Origin: Sphagnum compactum
Taxonomy: Eukaryota; Bryophyta; Sphagnopsida; Sphagnales
DNA length: 64,000 bases
Assembly: GCA_965153455.1 (NCBI GenBank)
Contig: OZ234494.1
Location: 7,626,001 to 7,690,000, forward strand
Direction of reading: 5' to 3'
In this document: in pieces, positions 50,201 through 63,400 of the stretch
How positions within the stretch are numbered: the stretch's first letter is position 1
Layout: the number at the start of each line of letters is the position of its first letter
Made by a program: the position numbers and the translations under genes
The notes under the pieces: generated by a model
Database searches by the model: none
Seen by the model: the letters and a program-made list of their open reading frames with translations, nothing else
What the model was told of the DNA's origin: nothing

Positions 50201-53200
50201 TAAAAGATAATAGTTAGAGTTGTACACCCCCCATTTTTCATAATTCAAGTGCCATTTGCCATTATAGTAGTCTTGTGAACAATAATTTGGATGAAGCTAT
50301 TGCTTTGAGTGCCCTGAAATTGAATTTGAACTTGCACAAGATACAAAGCTTTACAAAACATCAAATGAAGGAATATGATTGATTTTGATTGACCAGTCGT
50401 AATTACTGGTCATGTGGTGGCATTTAACTAATTCCTTATTTTATATTGTCCAATATTCCTCACACTGGGAAAATAACTAAACACACTATTTTGGATATTA
50501 TAGAGACCCACATACAAGTTGTGGGTGAACCAATTCTTAAGGTTTATAGCGTTGAGAACTGATATTGATGAGACTCTTGCCAAGAATATCAACAAAGGGA
50601 GGTAAAATTAAACTTGGGTGCCTACTATTACATAGAGTTCAAATGAAAGAAATTTTGCGATTATAACCTTGCTAAGGGTTTAGGGTTTCAGGTAATATGG
50701 GTGGACTCTTGTAAGTAGGATGGTGCACAGAGAGAGAAAGTATTTCCTAGTTCAGCAATTTGTAACTAAGAGCCCCAAAAAATGATGCTTAGGATAGGCA
50801 TTCACATGTGACATATTAGATATGTCTCTAGCATCCATTGAAAGGAGAGAGATATAGAAACTTACTTTCCATAAAAGAGGGCAACATGTGAGAGAGTAGC
50901 AGCAATACTAGCAAAGCCAAATCCATAAGTGATGGCAAAGAAGGTTGACAAATGAATAGGGCCAACTTCTTCATATGCAGTCAAGTTTAACTCAAATTTG
51001 GAGTCAACAACGGATGTAATGTCATATTCTTGACCATTGGTTTGAAACAGTTGGCTTGAAAAAATGGGGAAAGTTTTTGCATTATAGATATTACCCCAAT
51101 ATGTTGCGGGTGTGACAATATAAATCGCAATAACAAACCCCACAAAGATGTTCACTGATGCAAAAAATGGCGACATGAGTGGGCTATACAGATATGATGA
51201 TATGCCCGACCAATCAAAGCTAAGGGCGCCGATACCTAGACCAGATAGACCCGAGCCAAGTTGATGGGCTGTGACCGAATTAGGCCATGCCCAACACACC
51301 CATGAGAAGGATGTCAGCATCATGAAAAGATAGCCGGGAAGGGTGTAATATGCGAAGCTCAAAATTACAGCAATGATAAAAAAATCAATCCGCTTCAGCC
51401 CTTTTCCTGTTTCCTTTTCATGTAATGTCCTGAATGGGTTGAAACAATGGCTGTCAAAGCATTATCTGGAGGAACAGTCTAGACATGTTTACCATGAAAA
51501 ATGAAGCCCAATTCTCCCCAAGAGTCCAGAAATACAACATTATTGTTTATTGAAAGATCTGAGTAATAAAAACCCAAATGGAGTCTCAATATACTGCCAT
51601 TGACAACCAGAAACCCAGCCTGACAGGTCCAGTTCTTTTAGGCCTTAAAGAACATCAGCTCAAGTGTTGTTGTGTCATTCAGTTTATAATGTAGATTAGG
51701 GTTTATCCATATAGCAGTGTGAATGTCCATCTATCCATTTCGGTTCATTCAATGTTCTTTAATGGTCTTCTTTCCTCCCAGGAATAAGCTTTTTTTCCAA
51801 TCCAAATTATTTGATGTGTGGATTTTGCAAGTCCTGTTTGCCATAACCCGCAAGTAGTTCTAGGAAGCTCTCACCCTTGTGAGAAATTTTTGGCGATGAC
51901 AGCATTAGGCTTAATACAATTAAAAATCTTTGCAAACATAGAGTGATAAGGATTTTTGGAACGGTTGAAGATAAAGTACATCCTCTAGAGCTTCCAAAGA
52001 AAAAAAACTCTGGGTACCTGAAAATTGTGACTTGCACAAGATTTATAGGCCACCACATATGTGCAGGGTCGACCAAATATTTCCGCAAAAGTCCAGCCCA
52101 ACCATAACCCAATACCTAACACACACCAAAACCTGCTCAGGATCTTGCATACACCAAGGAAATTCCATTTCTTTCAACAAGGAAAAGGACAAGAATGCAT
52201 ACTTTTTTTTTTCAAAATTAAAAAAACTTGCAACCCACACTACCATTTTTTCTTCATAAATTTCATGACATAAGACATTTTACTACCCATTTAGAGCTAT
52301 TTAAAAATACACTATGGAGTCACATGTTTACAGATTTGGGGGGAGGGGGGGGAGGGAGTTTGACTTTTTTTTAGTAATGAATTGTTTTCAAAACACTGAA
52401 AAATACACAAAAAAATTAGGTTTTGGAGGTGTTTTTTGGGCCATATTTCATAATCCTTTAAGGGATGATTTCCCATGATGATGGTACATAAAAACCTTTT
52501 CTTTTTACATTAAAATAAATAATCAATTAATTAATTAAAAAATAGCTGGTGATGTTAAGAAAGCAACAACATTACATGTATTTAGTTAATTCTGAATTTA
52601 CTTGTTCATTCTGGACTCTAGACTTTTTTCTATCCTAAAGGTTAGGATCGAGTTTTTTATTGGATTTCAGGCAAAACATTGTAAGCATCTATTTGTTGGG
52701 TCACATATCAAATAAAAAAATTGTTGCATTATAAGTAGTTGAACATGAAAAGAAGGGCAAGATATGTACCTGAGTGGTAATGACAACAAGAAGTCCGGGG
52801 AAAAAACCAATTGTGCGTTTATAGAAAGCTTTAATGATGTTAACAATCCCGACCGCATAGGCATCACCATTCCCAAAGGAACTCCCCGCATTAGCAAAAA
52901 TGGTGATCAAAACATGTTCTTTCATATTAAAGGGGCCAGGGTTAAGTGTAAACTCCCAATGAGTGAACGGGAATCGGATCATTTTGGTGGGCAAAGTTGC
53001 AGCCATGAACCTTCCTAAGGGCAAGGCAACAATTTGTGCAGAAATGGTGGTGATAATTAAGGGCTCTCGACGGTACTCAAAAAACTGGTTCAGAAAAGAC
53101 AGCAGAATACACACAAAGAGGCCTATTACCCACATTCTGAAAGTCCACACTGGTAGACTGGGGTCATCTGTTGTGGGCACCGTTAACTGGACCTGCTCAA

Positions 53201-53423
53201 CTGGGGACTCATCTGGATTGCCTCCATAGCCCACTTCCAAAGCTTTCAGTCCATCTCTTCCATCCCCAGGATTCAGTACCATGGGAGAATCTTCTGCAGC
53301 TCCTCCTTTGTTGGCTGCTGCATCCTTCATCTTCTTCTGCTGCTGCTGATGCTGCCGATCTTGATCTTCTAAGCCCGTCATCCCCATGTCTTCTTCTGGT
53401 GCCTGGCTAGTGCTGATTCCCAA
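47281..53423 (-). CDS. oligopeptide transporter (OPT family, PT clade)
   Basis: Exons in transcript order: 53423-52770, 52115-52018, 51429-50866, 50035-49780, 49220-49038, 47895-47281. All introns are GT-AG and the joined frame gives 789 residues. The family comprises proton-coupled membrane carriers of short peptides, glutathione-type compounds or metal-ligand complexes, usually at the plasma membrane. Signatures: [10 protein letters not shown] at residues 161-170, [11 protein letters not shown] with KIPPR at 575-579, [13 protein letters not shown] at the start of exon 2, and [15 protein letters not shown] across the exon 4/5 join. Many hydrophobic spans (for example [30 protein letters not shown]) fit the usual 12-16 helices. 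The length is close to plant relatives of about 730-770 residues. The cytosolic N-terminus is low-complexity and Gln/Lys-rich (residues about 23-45). Substrate cannot be told from sequence. Confidence 0.93.
48299..48480. repeat. GGAATTCC-containing tandem repeat in OPT intron 5
   Basis: Five GAATTCC sites at 48300, 48330, 48384, 48429 and 48459 sit in related units such as GTAAGAACCCACTGTAGCGG and ACCCTAAGATCCCCTAAG. Spacing is 30, 54, 45 and 30, all multiples of three. Flanking sequence near 48510-48590 has an inverted GACATTATG/CATTATGCCC-like motif. It is probably a transposon fragment. Confidence 0.55.
49636..49719. mobile_element. short MITE-like element in OPT intron 4
   Basis: AGTGCACCAT (49636-49645) and ATGGTGCACT (49710-49719) are perfect 10-bp inverted repeats bounding 84 bp. 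The left 45 bases and the right flank (to about 49760) match the two ends of the 12264-12740 element, so this is an internally deleted relative. Confidence 0.55.
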
Positions 53424-54301
53424 ACGGACGTCTAGTAGCTACTAGATGTGGACAACCCAACAGGAGTTCTGCAACTAAACACATGAGCTGCTTTGAGGAG
53501 AGCTTTGGGACCCTGTTCCAGCGGCTGAGCAATGCTATATGCAGTACATGAGTCCAACAAAGATCATGTGAGAAGCAAGCTACTACCACTTCCTTCACCT
53601 CAGTTATCAATAAACAAAGATCATGAGCATCATCTATGCTATTTCCTGACTAGCTAGAGCTGCAACTAACTATTACATATAGTAAAAATCATGATGACCC
53701 ACATGACTACAAAGAAGTATAAGTAGTTTCTCTTCTATCTGCATTTCTCAACATGCTCCCCGCAAGTCCCTTCTGTCTGCACCAATGATGATGATGCAGA
53801 ATAGCTGTGGAATACCTGTAGAAAGGTAAGGAAAGGGAACATATAAAAGCAAGCTGGGGAGGCTGATAGAGAAAAGAAAAAGAAAAAAAAAGAAAGGAAG
53901 GGGTGGCACTACCAAAGCTGCTTGTTGATGATGCACAAAGTAAGTTACTACTGTGAGTCATTCTGAAGACCCTGGTGTCAGTTGGCACAGATTTCTGCAT
54001 CCAGACAAAACAGGTAAAGACCCAAACTGATCAAAAGTTGTCAGTAGGTGGAGAGAAGAAGAAGTAGGTGGGGAAAAGGAGAGAGACACACAGATACAGA
54101 AAAAGAGAAAGAAGGCAGATGTCTGCAGCACCAAGAGGATGGATGAAGTGTAAGGTGAGGACTAAGAGCATCCATCCTCAGCCGTGCTCAGTATGGGACC
54201 CTGCAAAAATATTCTCACATCCGAGTTTAGTTATTTACTTTTTTCTAACCCCGCCCATCTATCTATGAAGAAGGTCGTTTGTTTGTTTGTTTTGTTTTGT
54301 T
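53424..54301 (-). promoter_or_regulatory. presumed OPT upstream region with pyrimidine-rich tract
   Basis: On the coding strand, 53903-53868 is a long C/T tract (the complement of AGAAAAGAAAAAGAAAAAAA). Pyrimidine patches near the start are common in plant promoters and 5' UTRs. No convincing TATA box was placed. Confidence 0.3.
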
Positions 54302-55345
54302 TGTACTTATGAGATCCACTGAACCGGGATGCTTCAGATTTGCATTCTTGGTCTCTTTGGAAAGCTCTCAATGAGGAGGGTGCATGGGCTTGGTTCCATG
54401 ACATTTGGACTTGTGGTGCAAAAGTTCTTGAATATTGAATGATTTTTTCACTAAAAATTAAATTAAATCGTAGCCAAAAATTTCAGAGGAATTGGAATTT
54501 GTCGGAAAGATCTTGATGAGCAGGATTTAACGGGATTTTTTTGGTAAGATTTGGATTCTAAATGTGAGAGACATTAGTTTTTAAGTGATTTCTGCAGCTA
54601 AAAATTCAAATAAATTCAACAAAGCCAGGTTTTGGAAGGAAAAATCAGTTGAGAACGTGGTAACACTTGAAGGCTTATCATTCAAGCATGAATTGTATGT
54701 ATTCATTGATACAGACATTGCAAAACAAAGTTCACATGTTAAGTTTCCCTATTTTGTAATGGGTTTGTACACCACGAACGGGTTTAGGATCGAAACTATG
54801 TATGATTACTACATAGCTACAAAATCTACGTTCTTGGTTGCAAAATTATTCTCTCACCCTTCTATTGGCTATGCAAGCCTCATCATTTTTCTACCGTGAA
54901 CTAAATACAAACAACACCAAAACCATTCAAAACCAAAAGCCTTTCAAAATCAAAACTTCAATTCTCACAAATTTTGCACAAGTGAAGGTGTTTCCCAAGG
55001 TCACAAACACCCCCTTAAATATTAACCAAAAGGAAACAAGTCAAAAAACTTCCTAAAGCTTATCCACCACAAGGTTCCCCAAATAATCAAAAGGAAACAA
55101 AATCACATGGTTCCCCATGTGATTCCACAATCAATCACAAGGAACAATATCACATGGTTCCCCATGTGATTCCACAATTAATCACAAGGAAACAATATCA
55201 CATGGTGCACATGACATAAGTCAATGCACCATGACAAAATTATGGAATCCTACCACTCAACTTACCCCTTTAAACAATTACCTAAGTAATTGTGTAATCA
55301 AGTTACAGGTTCACACTTGGGCCAATGGCATAAGCCACACTACTA
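54302..55345. repeat. dispersed repeat, copy A (with insertion)
   Basis: 54302-54772 and 55308-55345 match, in inverted orientation, 63470-64000 at the right edge of the window. Shared words include GGTGCATGGGCTTGGTTC, TTGAATATTGAATGATTTTT, GGAAAAATCAGTTGAGAACG and CACACTTGGGCCAATG. Copy A has about 535 extra bases (54773-55307). Its identity is unknown; it may be the LTR or non-coding part of a retroelement. Confidence 0.7.
55091..55212. repeat. 47-48-bp tandem repeat with palindromic core
   Basis: About 2.5 units start at 55091, 55139 and 55186, each containing CACATGGTTCCCCATGTG, which is an inverted repeat able to form a hairpin. They lie inside the extra DNA of copy A. Confidence 0.75.
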
Positions 55346-56440
55346 AAAATGAAACATGGGTTGCAAATAAGTGGGAGACTACTAATACCAAACCACTTGC
55401 ACCAATCAGAAACAAGGAGCAATAGTCAGATTGTATTTTAATTACACTCTTTTACTGGCAAGTGCACAACTTTGTTACGCCCTTTACCAGCCCTACCAAA
55501 CTGTGTAGATATGCTCCATTAACCTGAGCTAAATTGGCATATTTTGACTTTCTTCATCTAATTTAATGTTTGGGATACAATGGATGTTGGAAGGACTCGT
55601 GTTTTGAAGAAGTTTTTCTAATGTAGCATAAATGGCGTTCATCCATTGGAAGATATAAAAAAATGGTGATCACCCCTAGCAAGATTTAGCCAAAGCTAGC
55701 TATAGACTAAATATGAAGTTCAATTTTTGAATCAACTTTCTATATTCATGGTTGTTACCCAAATTTAGTAACATGTAACTTAACAAGTTATTAGTCCTAA
55801 CGAGTTGTTAAATCTAACTTGTGACTTAACCTAAGCAGTTAGAAAACTCAGTAGGTAGCATTACACTAGGTTAGTAGACAGGTTGACAAGTTATTAATTA
55901 ATCAGTAGTCTATAGGACAGGATGACAGAGCAGGTAGATGGGTAGGTGGTTTATAAGGCACTATTAATACATCTTTCAAGGCCTTTGCAACATTTTTTTT
56001 TGGGGTCACCATGTGGCAAATATTTCCACTTTAAAAACCATTGATAAGGAGTATTAATTATTGGCTCAAGGAATTGGTTGTTTAGTTATTGGCAAGAATC
56101 TTTGTTGCCTTCCAAATTGTGCCCCTTGAACTTTGTGCAAGGAGAACCCAAGGTTCACTATTACAAAAGCATGTTATTTTGACTAGAGAATTTAGTCAAG
56201 AAGGACTCCATTTGGAAAGGCATAAAAAAAACCATCCTATCAATTTGGACAAGTCGATTTGGACTTGTCCTGTGTGACTAGGGTGGCTTTTTTTATTGGC
56301 AAACTATTGGATTATTTGACTAATCATCTTGACTATTGGATAATGGACCATTTGACTGGTCAAATATTTTTTCAATTTTTTCTAGATTATTATTAATTAT
56401 TCTTTTTGGTAAGTAGGTCCAAGTAGGGTAGATTGTATAT
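55346..56440. other. spacer without recognised gene
   Basis: AT-rich DNA. TTAACAAGTTATTAG-like words recur at 55780-55900. The 62-codon frame at 56089-56277 has no recognisable motif. Confidence 0.4.
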
Positions 56441-56574
56441 AGGTTTAAGTAAATGGTAAAAAGGCAACTAGGTAGGTGGTTGTTTAATCTAATCTACTTA
56501 ACTTAACCTACCTATCTAACCTTCCTAACTTGATCTAACCTATTTACCCTAACCTTTTAAACATGTATATAGGT

Positions 56575-56648
56575 TACAAGTATTGGGAATCGAACCCTTC
56601 ACCTCCCCCAACGATAAATCAAATCCTTACCAATGGACTACACATTCC
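56575..56648 (-). mobile_element. tRNA-derived SINE head or tRNA-like relic
   Basis: On the - strand, TAGTCCATTGGTAAGG (56640-56625) fits pol III box A and GGGTTCGATTCCC (56597-56585) fits box B. Their starts are 43 bases apart, as in a tRNA. The acceptor ends do not pair (GGAATGT against TACTTGT) and no clean anticodon arm forms, so a functional tRNA is unlikely. Downstream on the same strand is sequence unrelated to a tRNA. Confidence 0.5.
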
Positions 56649-56759
56649 AAAGTTGACAAAACTTGTCAACTTTTTTATTTCATTTGTTTATTTCACATCA
56701 TTAATTATATAGGTAAATAAGAAAATTAGGTGATTAGTAAGTAGGTTGCATGATGCTTG

Positions 56760-57080
56760 GTAGGTAGAAAGGTAGGTAAGTAAGTAGCTTGTAATTCATA
56801 GGAGGTAGGTAGTTAGGTAGGTAAATGGGTAGGTAGGTAGGGATTTTGGATGGTAGGTGGGAAATAGGAGGTAGGTAGGTAGATAGGTATGTATGATGGT
56901 AAGTGAAAAATAAAACGTAAGTAGGTAGGTAAGGTTGTACAATGGTAGGTGGGAAGTAGGAGGTAGGTAGGGTTTTAAGATGGTAGGTGGGACATAGGAG
57001 TTAGATAAGTAGGTAGGTAGGTAAATATGTAAGATGGTAGGTGGAAAGTAAGAGGTAGGTAGGTATGTAGGTAGGCCTAG
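56760..57080. repeat. TAGG satellite with ~46-bp higher-order unit
   Basis: (GTAG/TAGG)n runs are punctuated by GATGGTAGGTGGGAAATAGG-type segments starting near 56849, 56895, 56941, 56979 and 57033. Unit lengths are 46, 46, 38 and 54 bases. Confidence 0.75.
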
Positions 57081-59560
57081 GCTATTGCCTAACCTAATTA
57101 ATAATTATTTTGACCAATTAGGTGGCATAGGATGTCCCATTTGACTAGAACATCATTGTCCATCTTGATTAAGGATGTCATTTTGTTTTGTTCAACTTGA
57201 TTAGATGTCCCAATTGACCAAAAGCCATTGGTCATTTTGACCAAAGTGGTCATTTTTTTTATCCAATTTGACTAGATGTTCAATTTCACATATAATCAAA
57301 TAGGTCATTTTAGTTAGATTACTAGTCAAAAATACACCTATCATTCAAGCCTCAAGCTTTTAGTCAAAATGTATATGTCCACTAATCAAAATAAACTTGT
57401 TAGTTAACTTAAACCTTTTGAAAAACCATGAGTTGTAGTAGTGATTTGAACTTTGAACTTTAGTTCTCTAAGTCAAGTTAGCGGTTGGGTTAGCCCTTGC
57501 TTTATTGTGGCATGTTTCATTGGGTTTGTTTTGGTTTATTTGTTCAAATTTTTGTTTTAGTCTTATATTATAGTGAGTTGTTTTGCCCTCCTTTTTCCTC
57601 TATGTATACATATATTTTTTATTAACAAAATTTATCTATCTCACTATTTTCATTTTTTTTTTTTTGTTGGAATATTGATTCATGATGGAAGCCTATGATT
57701 CATCCATGGTATTCAAATTGAAAGATTCATAATTAATAAAATGAATGACACATTCATGAATGTTGAATGTGAAGATGGTAGGAGGTTTAAATAAATCAAA
57801 TTTAAAAATAAAATTGTTACATAAATATTAAATAACTTGTACTCATAAATGTTTTTAGAATAAATCTTTAAACATTACATGGGACATTTTAAAAGCCTTA
57901 CAACAAAACTTCATTAACTTGGTCATTGTTGATATAACTAATCTTCAACTAATGCAATCAGTCCATCCATTTTAAGACAAACATTAGAAATATGGCAAGA
58001 TTAATGTCATACTTTAAGGTGAATGATATAACAATGAGGAAGCATGTGGATGTGGAAGTAATAATTAAATGCAAAAACTTTTGCAAAGACAATTTGCAAA
58101 ATAAATTAATTAATTGCCTTGTTTCCAAGCACACCTTTTAACTTCTTTGGTTCTTATACATCCTTTTGAGAAAGATAATGAGCACTAGAAATCATTTATA
58201 CAAATCTTCCTTTCTTTATGATTAAAACAATATTCATTTATTTGTGTTGTTAAAAAACAAATGGTTGCAATGGACAGATTTGTAATTATATTTTTGAGTT
58301 GATTTTTCTTCAAAAACCACATTTCAATAACAAATATTGCTACATCTAATTGAAAAAAATTGAGAACATTACATGTACTACCTATTTTGGCAAAGTGTAT
58401 GTTTATAATTCAATTAATTTTGATTCATGGATGCCCAAAGGAACTCATGACGTGTTTGTTTTAGTTGTTATTTTGGGTTGATGAATAATCAAAACATGTT
58501 ACCATTCAACTATTAAAGGCTTCAAAAACAATTGGTTTGTAAATAATTTAAAACTTTCAATATCTATTAAGATTTTATGGATTCACAAATAAAATAGTTC
58601 CATATGTGAAAAATGAGGAAATTATTTAAATACCATGATTGTAATTTGTAAATTGTGGTAAGTTGCGTTGTTCATTTGGGTTAGAATTTTTTTCTTGGGG
58701 TTCTTTTAGTCATTCACTTTCCAAAAAATGTCAAATGTTTTTAATGATGGGAAATTTTTTGATATATTGAACTATGTTTCAATCAAATCATCACACATAA
58801 ACTTGCAAAAAAATACAACTTGGTTTTAAATTTTTGAAAGCATAAAAAAAAATGGAATAGAACTTGTATAAATTCTAGATTACAATTAACTTCTTTTCTT
58901 GAAATTTTGGTTTTTTATTTTTAATATCTCATGTACTTATTCATGTAATTGTTATGTTTTTAATCATTAAACTATTTCTAGACATTGTTTAGAAAAATTA
59001 TCACACCTCATAGTTAATTTAGACAAGTTAAATTCTTAGTTTTGCAGATATGATTGATAGAGTTTTAAAAAAGGCTTGGGATCGATAGCCATGCACATTC
59101 TATGGACTTGCTTAAAGATCAAAACCTCTAATTATTTAGTATTAGGTGATTTAGTTTATTATGAATACAATGGATCTAAGCACTACTAATCGTTGTATTA
59201 TCTTAAATGTTACATTTTTATCTTTGTACATGCTTCATATTTCCTATTAGAAATTTAACATGTGATCAAAACTACAAATGTAAAAATTATTCAAGTAGCA
59301 CAAAGATAATCATAAAAGTTCTTACTTTTGAAAATTAAACTCCTTGTCTATACAAGTTTAGGTTTTAGCTTTGAACAAATAATTAGAGAGGAACATATTC
59401 CAATACTTACATCAAAAGAATGAAAATGTAACCAAGTCCAAAGTTTCAACTAATAGTTTGAGTTCCATTATTAAAAAATGAATGATCATGGCAACATCCA
59501 ACTTAGGGAAAATAACAAGTTTAGAAAAGTTGTTGTCATGGACACCATTGTCACCTGTTG
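57081..59560. other. AT-rich spacer without recognised gene
   Basis: No coding or structural signal was found apart from a local repetition of TTTGACTAGATGTCC/CATTTTGACCAA-type words at 57130-57300. Confidence 0.45.
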
Positions 59561-59564
59561 TTTG

Positions 59565-59660
59565 TATCATCGTTTGCACCAACATAATCACCTACATCAT
59601 CGCTTGCACCAACATAGTCACTTGCATCATCGCTTACATCATCGCTTGCATCATCGTTAG
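59565..59660. repeat. nested-period tandem repeat (30 bp and 12 bp)
   Basis: Two units of about 30 bases (CATCATCGCTTGCACCAACA...) are followed by three 12-base units CATCATCGCTT(A/G). The His/Leu-rich frames crossing it are products of the repeat. Confidence 0.7.
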
Positions 59661-60010
59661 GAAGCTTCTCAAGAAGTTTTTTTAGTTAATGCACACATGG
59701 AAGCCTCTATGGAAGCTTCCTTGAGTTAGGTCCTCAATGGGGTATAATTTGAATTAACCTTTAATTAAATTATAGTTGACTTTTAATTCACTATTAGTTA
59801 GGATACTTCGTGGTCAGTGCACACATGCATAGAAACTTCCTTGAGTTAGGTCCCCAATGGGATATAAATAGAGGTAGGACCTCTCATTATCTTAAGTCTA
59901 TTCAACATTAGTTTTGAGTACATTTTCCTGTCATAACCTTTGTTTTCATACATTATCAAAATAAAGTTATGTTTGAATCATCTTCTAACATATATCATGT
60001 TTTTGCCTTG
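59661..60010 (+). mobile_element. LTR-like sequence related to the 35.5-36.2 kb LTR
   Basis: In + orientation it contains GAAGCTTCCTTGAGTTAGGTCC (59716-59737), a diverged second copy of this block at 59832-59858, and GATATAAATAGAGGTAGGACC (59860-59881), a TATA box in the same context as in the minus-strand LTR. Between them are only a few TTAATTAAATTATAGTTGAC-type units in place of the long array. Exact ends were not found. It lies just upstream of the copia gag but may be an independent relic. Confidence 0.6.
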
Positions 60011-60444
60011 CATTTTTGTGTTTTCAGTCTTGGGCTAAACTTAAGCTTGCATGTCTTGTGATTTGTTTTCCTTGTTGTGTCCTTGGTTTAGTTCCTATTC
60101 TTGTAGTTTTTCATGCCCATGATAGTTGTCAACTATTATTCTTGGAGTTTTCTAATTTAAAATATTTGGAGAAAGGAAATGATTTGGTAGCATGTTGTAC
60201 CAAATCTCAATTTCACAACACTAATGATTTTGATGTTGTTTGTAGGAAAATATGAAGGAATTCACCATCATCAATCCCCCATTAGTCTCTTAGTAAAAGA
60301 TGAAATCATTCCTTACATTCAAAACATGATGGATCATGTTGAATGTTGAAACAAACTTGAAAAAAATTTCAAACCCAAGTTTCACATAAGATGATTGATG
60401 TTCAAAAACAAATGTCAAAACATTAAAATGGAAAAGGAATAAAC

Positions 60445-63400
60445 ATGGAAGATTTTTTCTTCACAATAAAAGATTTCATAATCCAAATCATTGGAATGGG
60501 AGACAAATATCATGATCTTGTTTCAATAGTTATCAATGCCTTACCAATACCAAATGAATATGAAACATTTGTTCGTGTAAGGATTAATATCCTCACAAGA
60601 CAAATTTTGCTTATGTTTGACAAATTGTCAAGCAAACTCATCCATCAAGCTAATCTTTGAGAGCTAAAAGGAGGGAAGAAACCAAAAGACAAAGCAATTC
60701 TTGTCAAATTCAAAAAGATTAGGAGTGATAAACACTATAGAAAGGAGAAACCAAATTACAACAAGGCCTCTCACATGTGACTTGGAAAATTTACAATTGT
60801 CAAGCTTATGGCCATTGGGTTTGAGACTGCTTGAAGAATCTATGGATGGTGACAAGGGAAAGCTAAAGCAAACTAAAAATGTAATGCAAAAAAATGATGA
60901 TGCCAAAAGAAAAATCTTTATAAACAACATAAATTTGTTCAAAGCAAAATCTCAAAGGTAGAACCAAAAACCATGCATGGTATTTTAACTTTGGGGCTAT
61001 AAAATATATGACAAGAAAAGGAAGTTTTGTTCATAACATGAAAACCATCATAAATAGTTCACAACTGAAATCTATCAATAGGCAAGTTCACTAGTAAAGA
61101 GAAGGGAAATGTTACTATTTCTACTATTGAAGGGACAATAAAATGGTTGATTAATGTTATCTATGTGAAGCTTAGGATCAATAAGAATTTGTTATCGATA
61201 GGAATGATTGTTGATAAAGGTCTTACCTTGATGTTTGATTCTAAAAACTGTCTAGTAATCAACTCATCTACCCTTAATGAAATAATAGTTGAATGATTTT
61301 TCATTTCAACAAATTAGAATTTTGCTTGGTTAATACAATTAATTTTAATAATGAAATTCAAAAGTTAATTTACATTCCCCAAACATGAGTTTTTAAAAGT
61401 TTAACAAATATTGAGCTTTGGCATACAAGATTCAAAAATTCAAATTCCTTGTTTCTTCATTCTCTAAGCTTTGAGAATCTTGTTACTTGTTTCCCAAAAT
61501 TGTTAAAAACTTCTCATGTTTGTGAAAGGTGTCACTTGGTACTCATGCAAGAACCAAATTTCCTAGGAAAGACACATTCAGATCACAAAAGGTCCCAGAA
61601 TTAATACATTGATTTATGTGACCTAATATTTGTACCATCCTTGTCAAGTGTTAAATACATCGTTACTATTATTGATGATTTCAAGAGATGAACTTGGATA
61701 TACTTCATGAGACAATAATAAAAAAACTTTTAGCATGTTCAAAATATTTAAGAAATAGTCAAAGTGCATAGATACGAAAGAAAATTAGAATGTTGACAAG
61801 TGATTGAGGCAATCAATTCACATCTATAACCTTCAACATGTTTTGTCAACAAGAATCAGTAAGAAGACAATTAACAAAGGGCACATACATTGTAACAAAA
61901 TGGAGTTCCAAATGTAATTTAAGTTCAAACCAAATTATCATTGGTTAAATTTGGAGTATTTTTAGAAAGTAAACCTCTAAGTTATCTTTTGATAGAAGCA
62001 GTGAGTATTACAAATTATTTCATCAACAAATGTCCAACATGAACAAATCAAGAGGTGACACTAAAACATCTTTTTATTAAATGACAACCAAATGTTAAAC
62101 ATTTATGTGTCTTTGCAAGTGAAACATCAACTCACATTGATAAGAGTGCTTAATAAAAACTAGACTTGAAGATAGTTCAATGCATGTTGGTTGGATATGA
62201 TGAAAATTAAAAACCAACTAATGTTTTCATCTTCAAACAAAATGGATAATTTATATTGCAATGTGAAATCCAATGAAACAATTGGTGGTGTATCACAAGA
62301 TACAATGAATCCATTAAAAGGAAAAGTTACCATTTTTATTGGAACATTATATAGCACTCGAAAGAAACAAAGGACCAATGGACATAAGATCAAAACCATT
62401 GTTAAAGAGGTTAGAGGTGTTTTTGGGGCATACATGAGATGGAGGATTGCAAAAACAACCACCAAAATGCAAAACATTAGGTGATTATCTTTTTATTCAA
62501 ATTGACTTGTTTAGTTTTTATCATGCAGTAGGTGAAGATAAATCGATCTTCAATCACCAACAATATTAAGGATAACAAAACCAAGAAGGTCAAGATGAGT
62601 CTCTAGACCATTGCTTAGGTTTGATAATTACATTGTAGGAACCTTGATTTGTCAAGTGAACCTCAATTTGATGAATCAAAATGACAATTTAATGAATGGA
62701 AAGTTATAATGGATTCTAAAATAGATTCAATACAAAGGAATCAAACATGGGATTTAATGGAGGTGCCAATTGGGAAATGTGCCATCACAACAAAATGGAT
62801 ATTCAAGATAATCTTTGATTCATCAAGAAACGTTCAAAAGTTAAGTTTAAGGCAAGACTTGTAGTAGGGTTTTGAACAACTATAAGGCATTAAATTTGAT
62901 GAAAATTTTACATTAATAGTAAAGTATTGAGGCTCCATAAAAATAGTTATAGCTCTAGCAACACATAACAAGTGGGATATTAGTTAACTTGATGTCAAAA
63001 CCATTTCTTTTGAATGGGGACCTTTAAGAAGAGGTGTACATCCATCAACCCAAATGTTATGTGTCCCATGGCAATGAACATTTGGGTTACAAGCTATAGA
63101 AAGCACTACAAGGTCTTAAGAAAGCTCCAAGGGCCTAAAACCAAAAAGTTGATAGCTTCTTGGAAAAATAAATATTGCAAAAAAATAAATGAATCACAAC
63201 ATATACTACCCAAATGAAGACATGAAAACCATAATTTTTTTTGTTGTACATTGATGACCTCCTACTAACTAGAGACCATACCAAGAAAATTTCTTGAATC
63301 AAAGAACAACTTGAAAAACAATTTGAACTGGCCAATTTCAAACAACTAAGTTAGTACCTCAAATGGACTTTACTTTTTTGGCCCATACAAATTTTCATGA

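Noticed and set aside
17126-53423. Functional link between REV3 and the OPT transporter
   Set aside because: They are convergent genes separated by about 17 kb of transposon relics, with unrelated roles.
55091-55212. CRISPR array
   Set aside because: Palindromic units repeat every 47-48 bases, but the spacers are not unique; this is a plain tandem repeat in plant DNA.
56575-56648. Functional tRNA gene
   Set aside because: A and B boxes are good, but the acceptor stem does not pair and no clean anticodon arm forms.
59478-59685. His/Leu-rich small proteins
   Set aside because: Their composition is the direct translation of the CATCATCGCTTGCACC tandem repeat.
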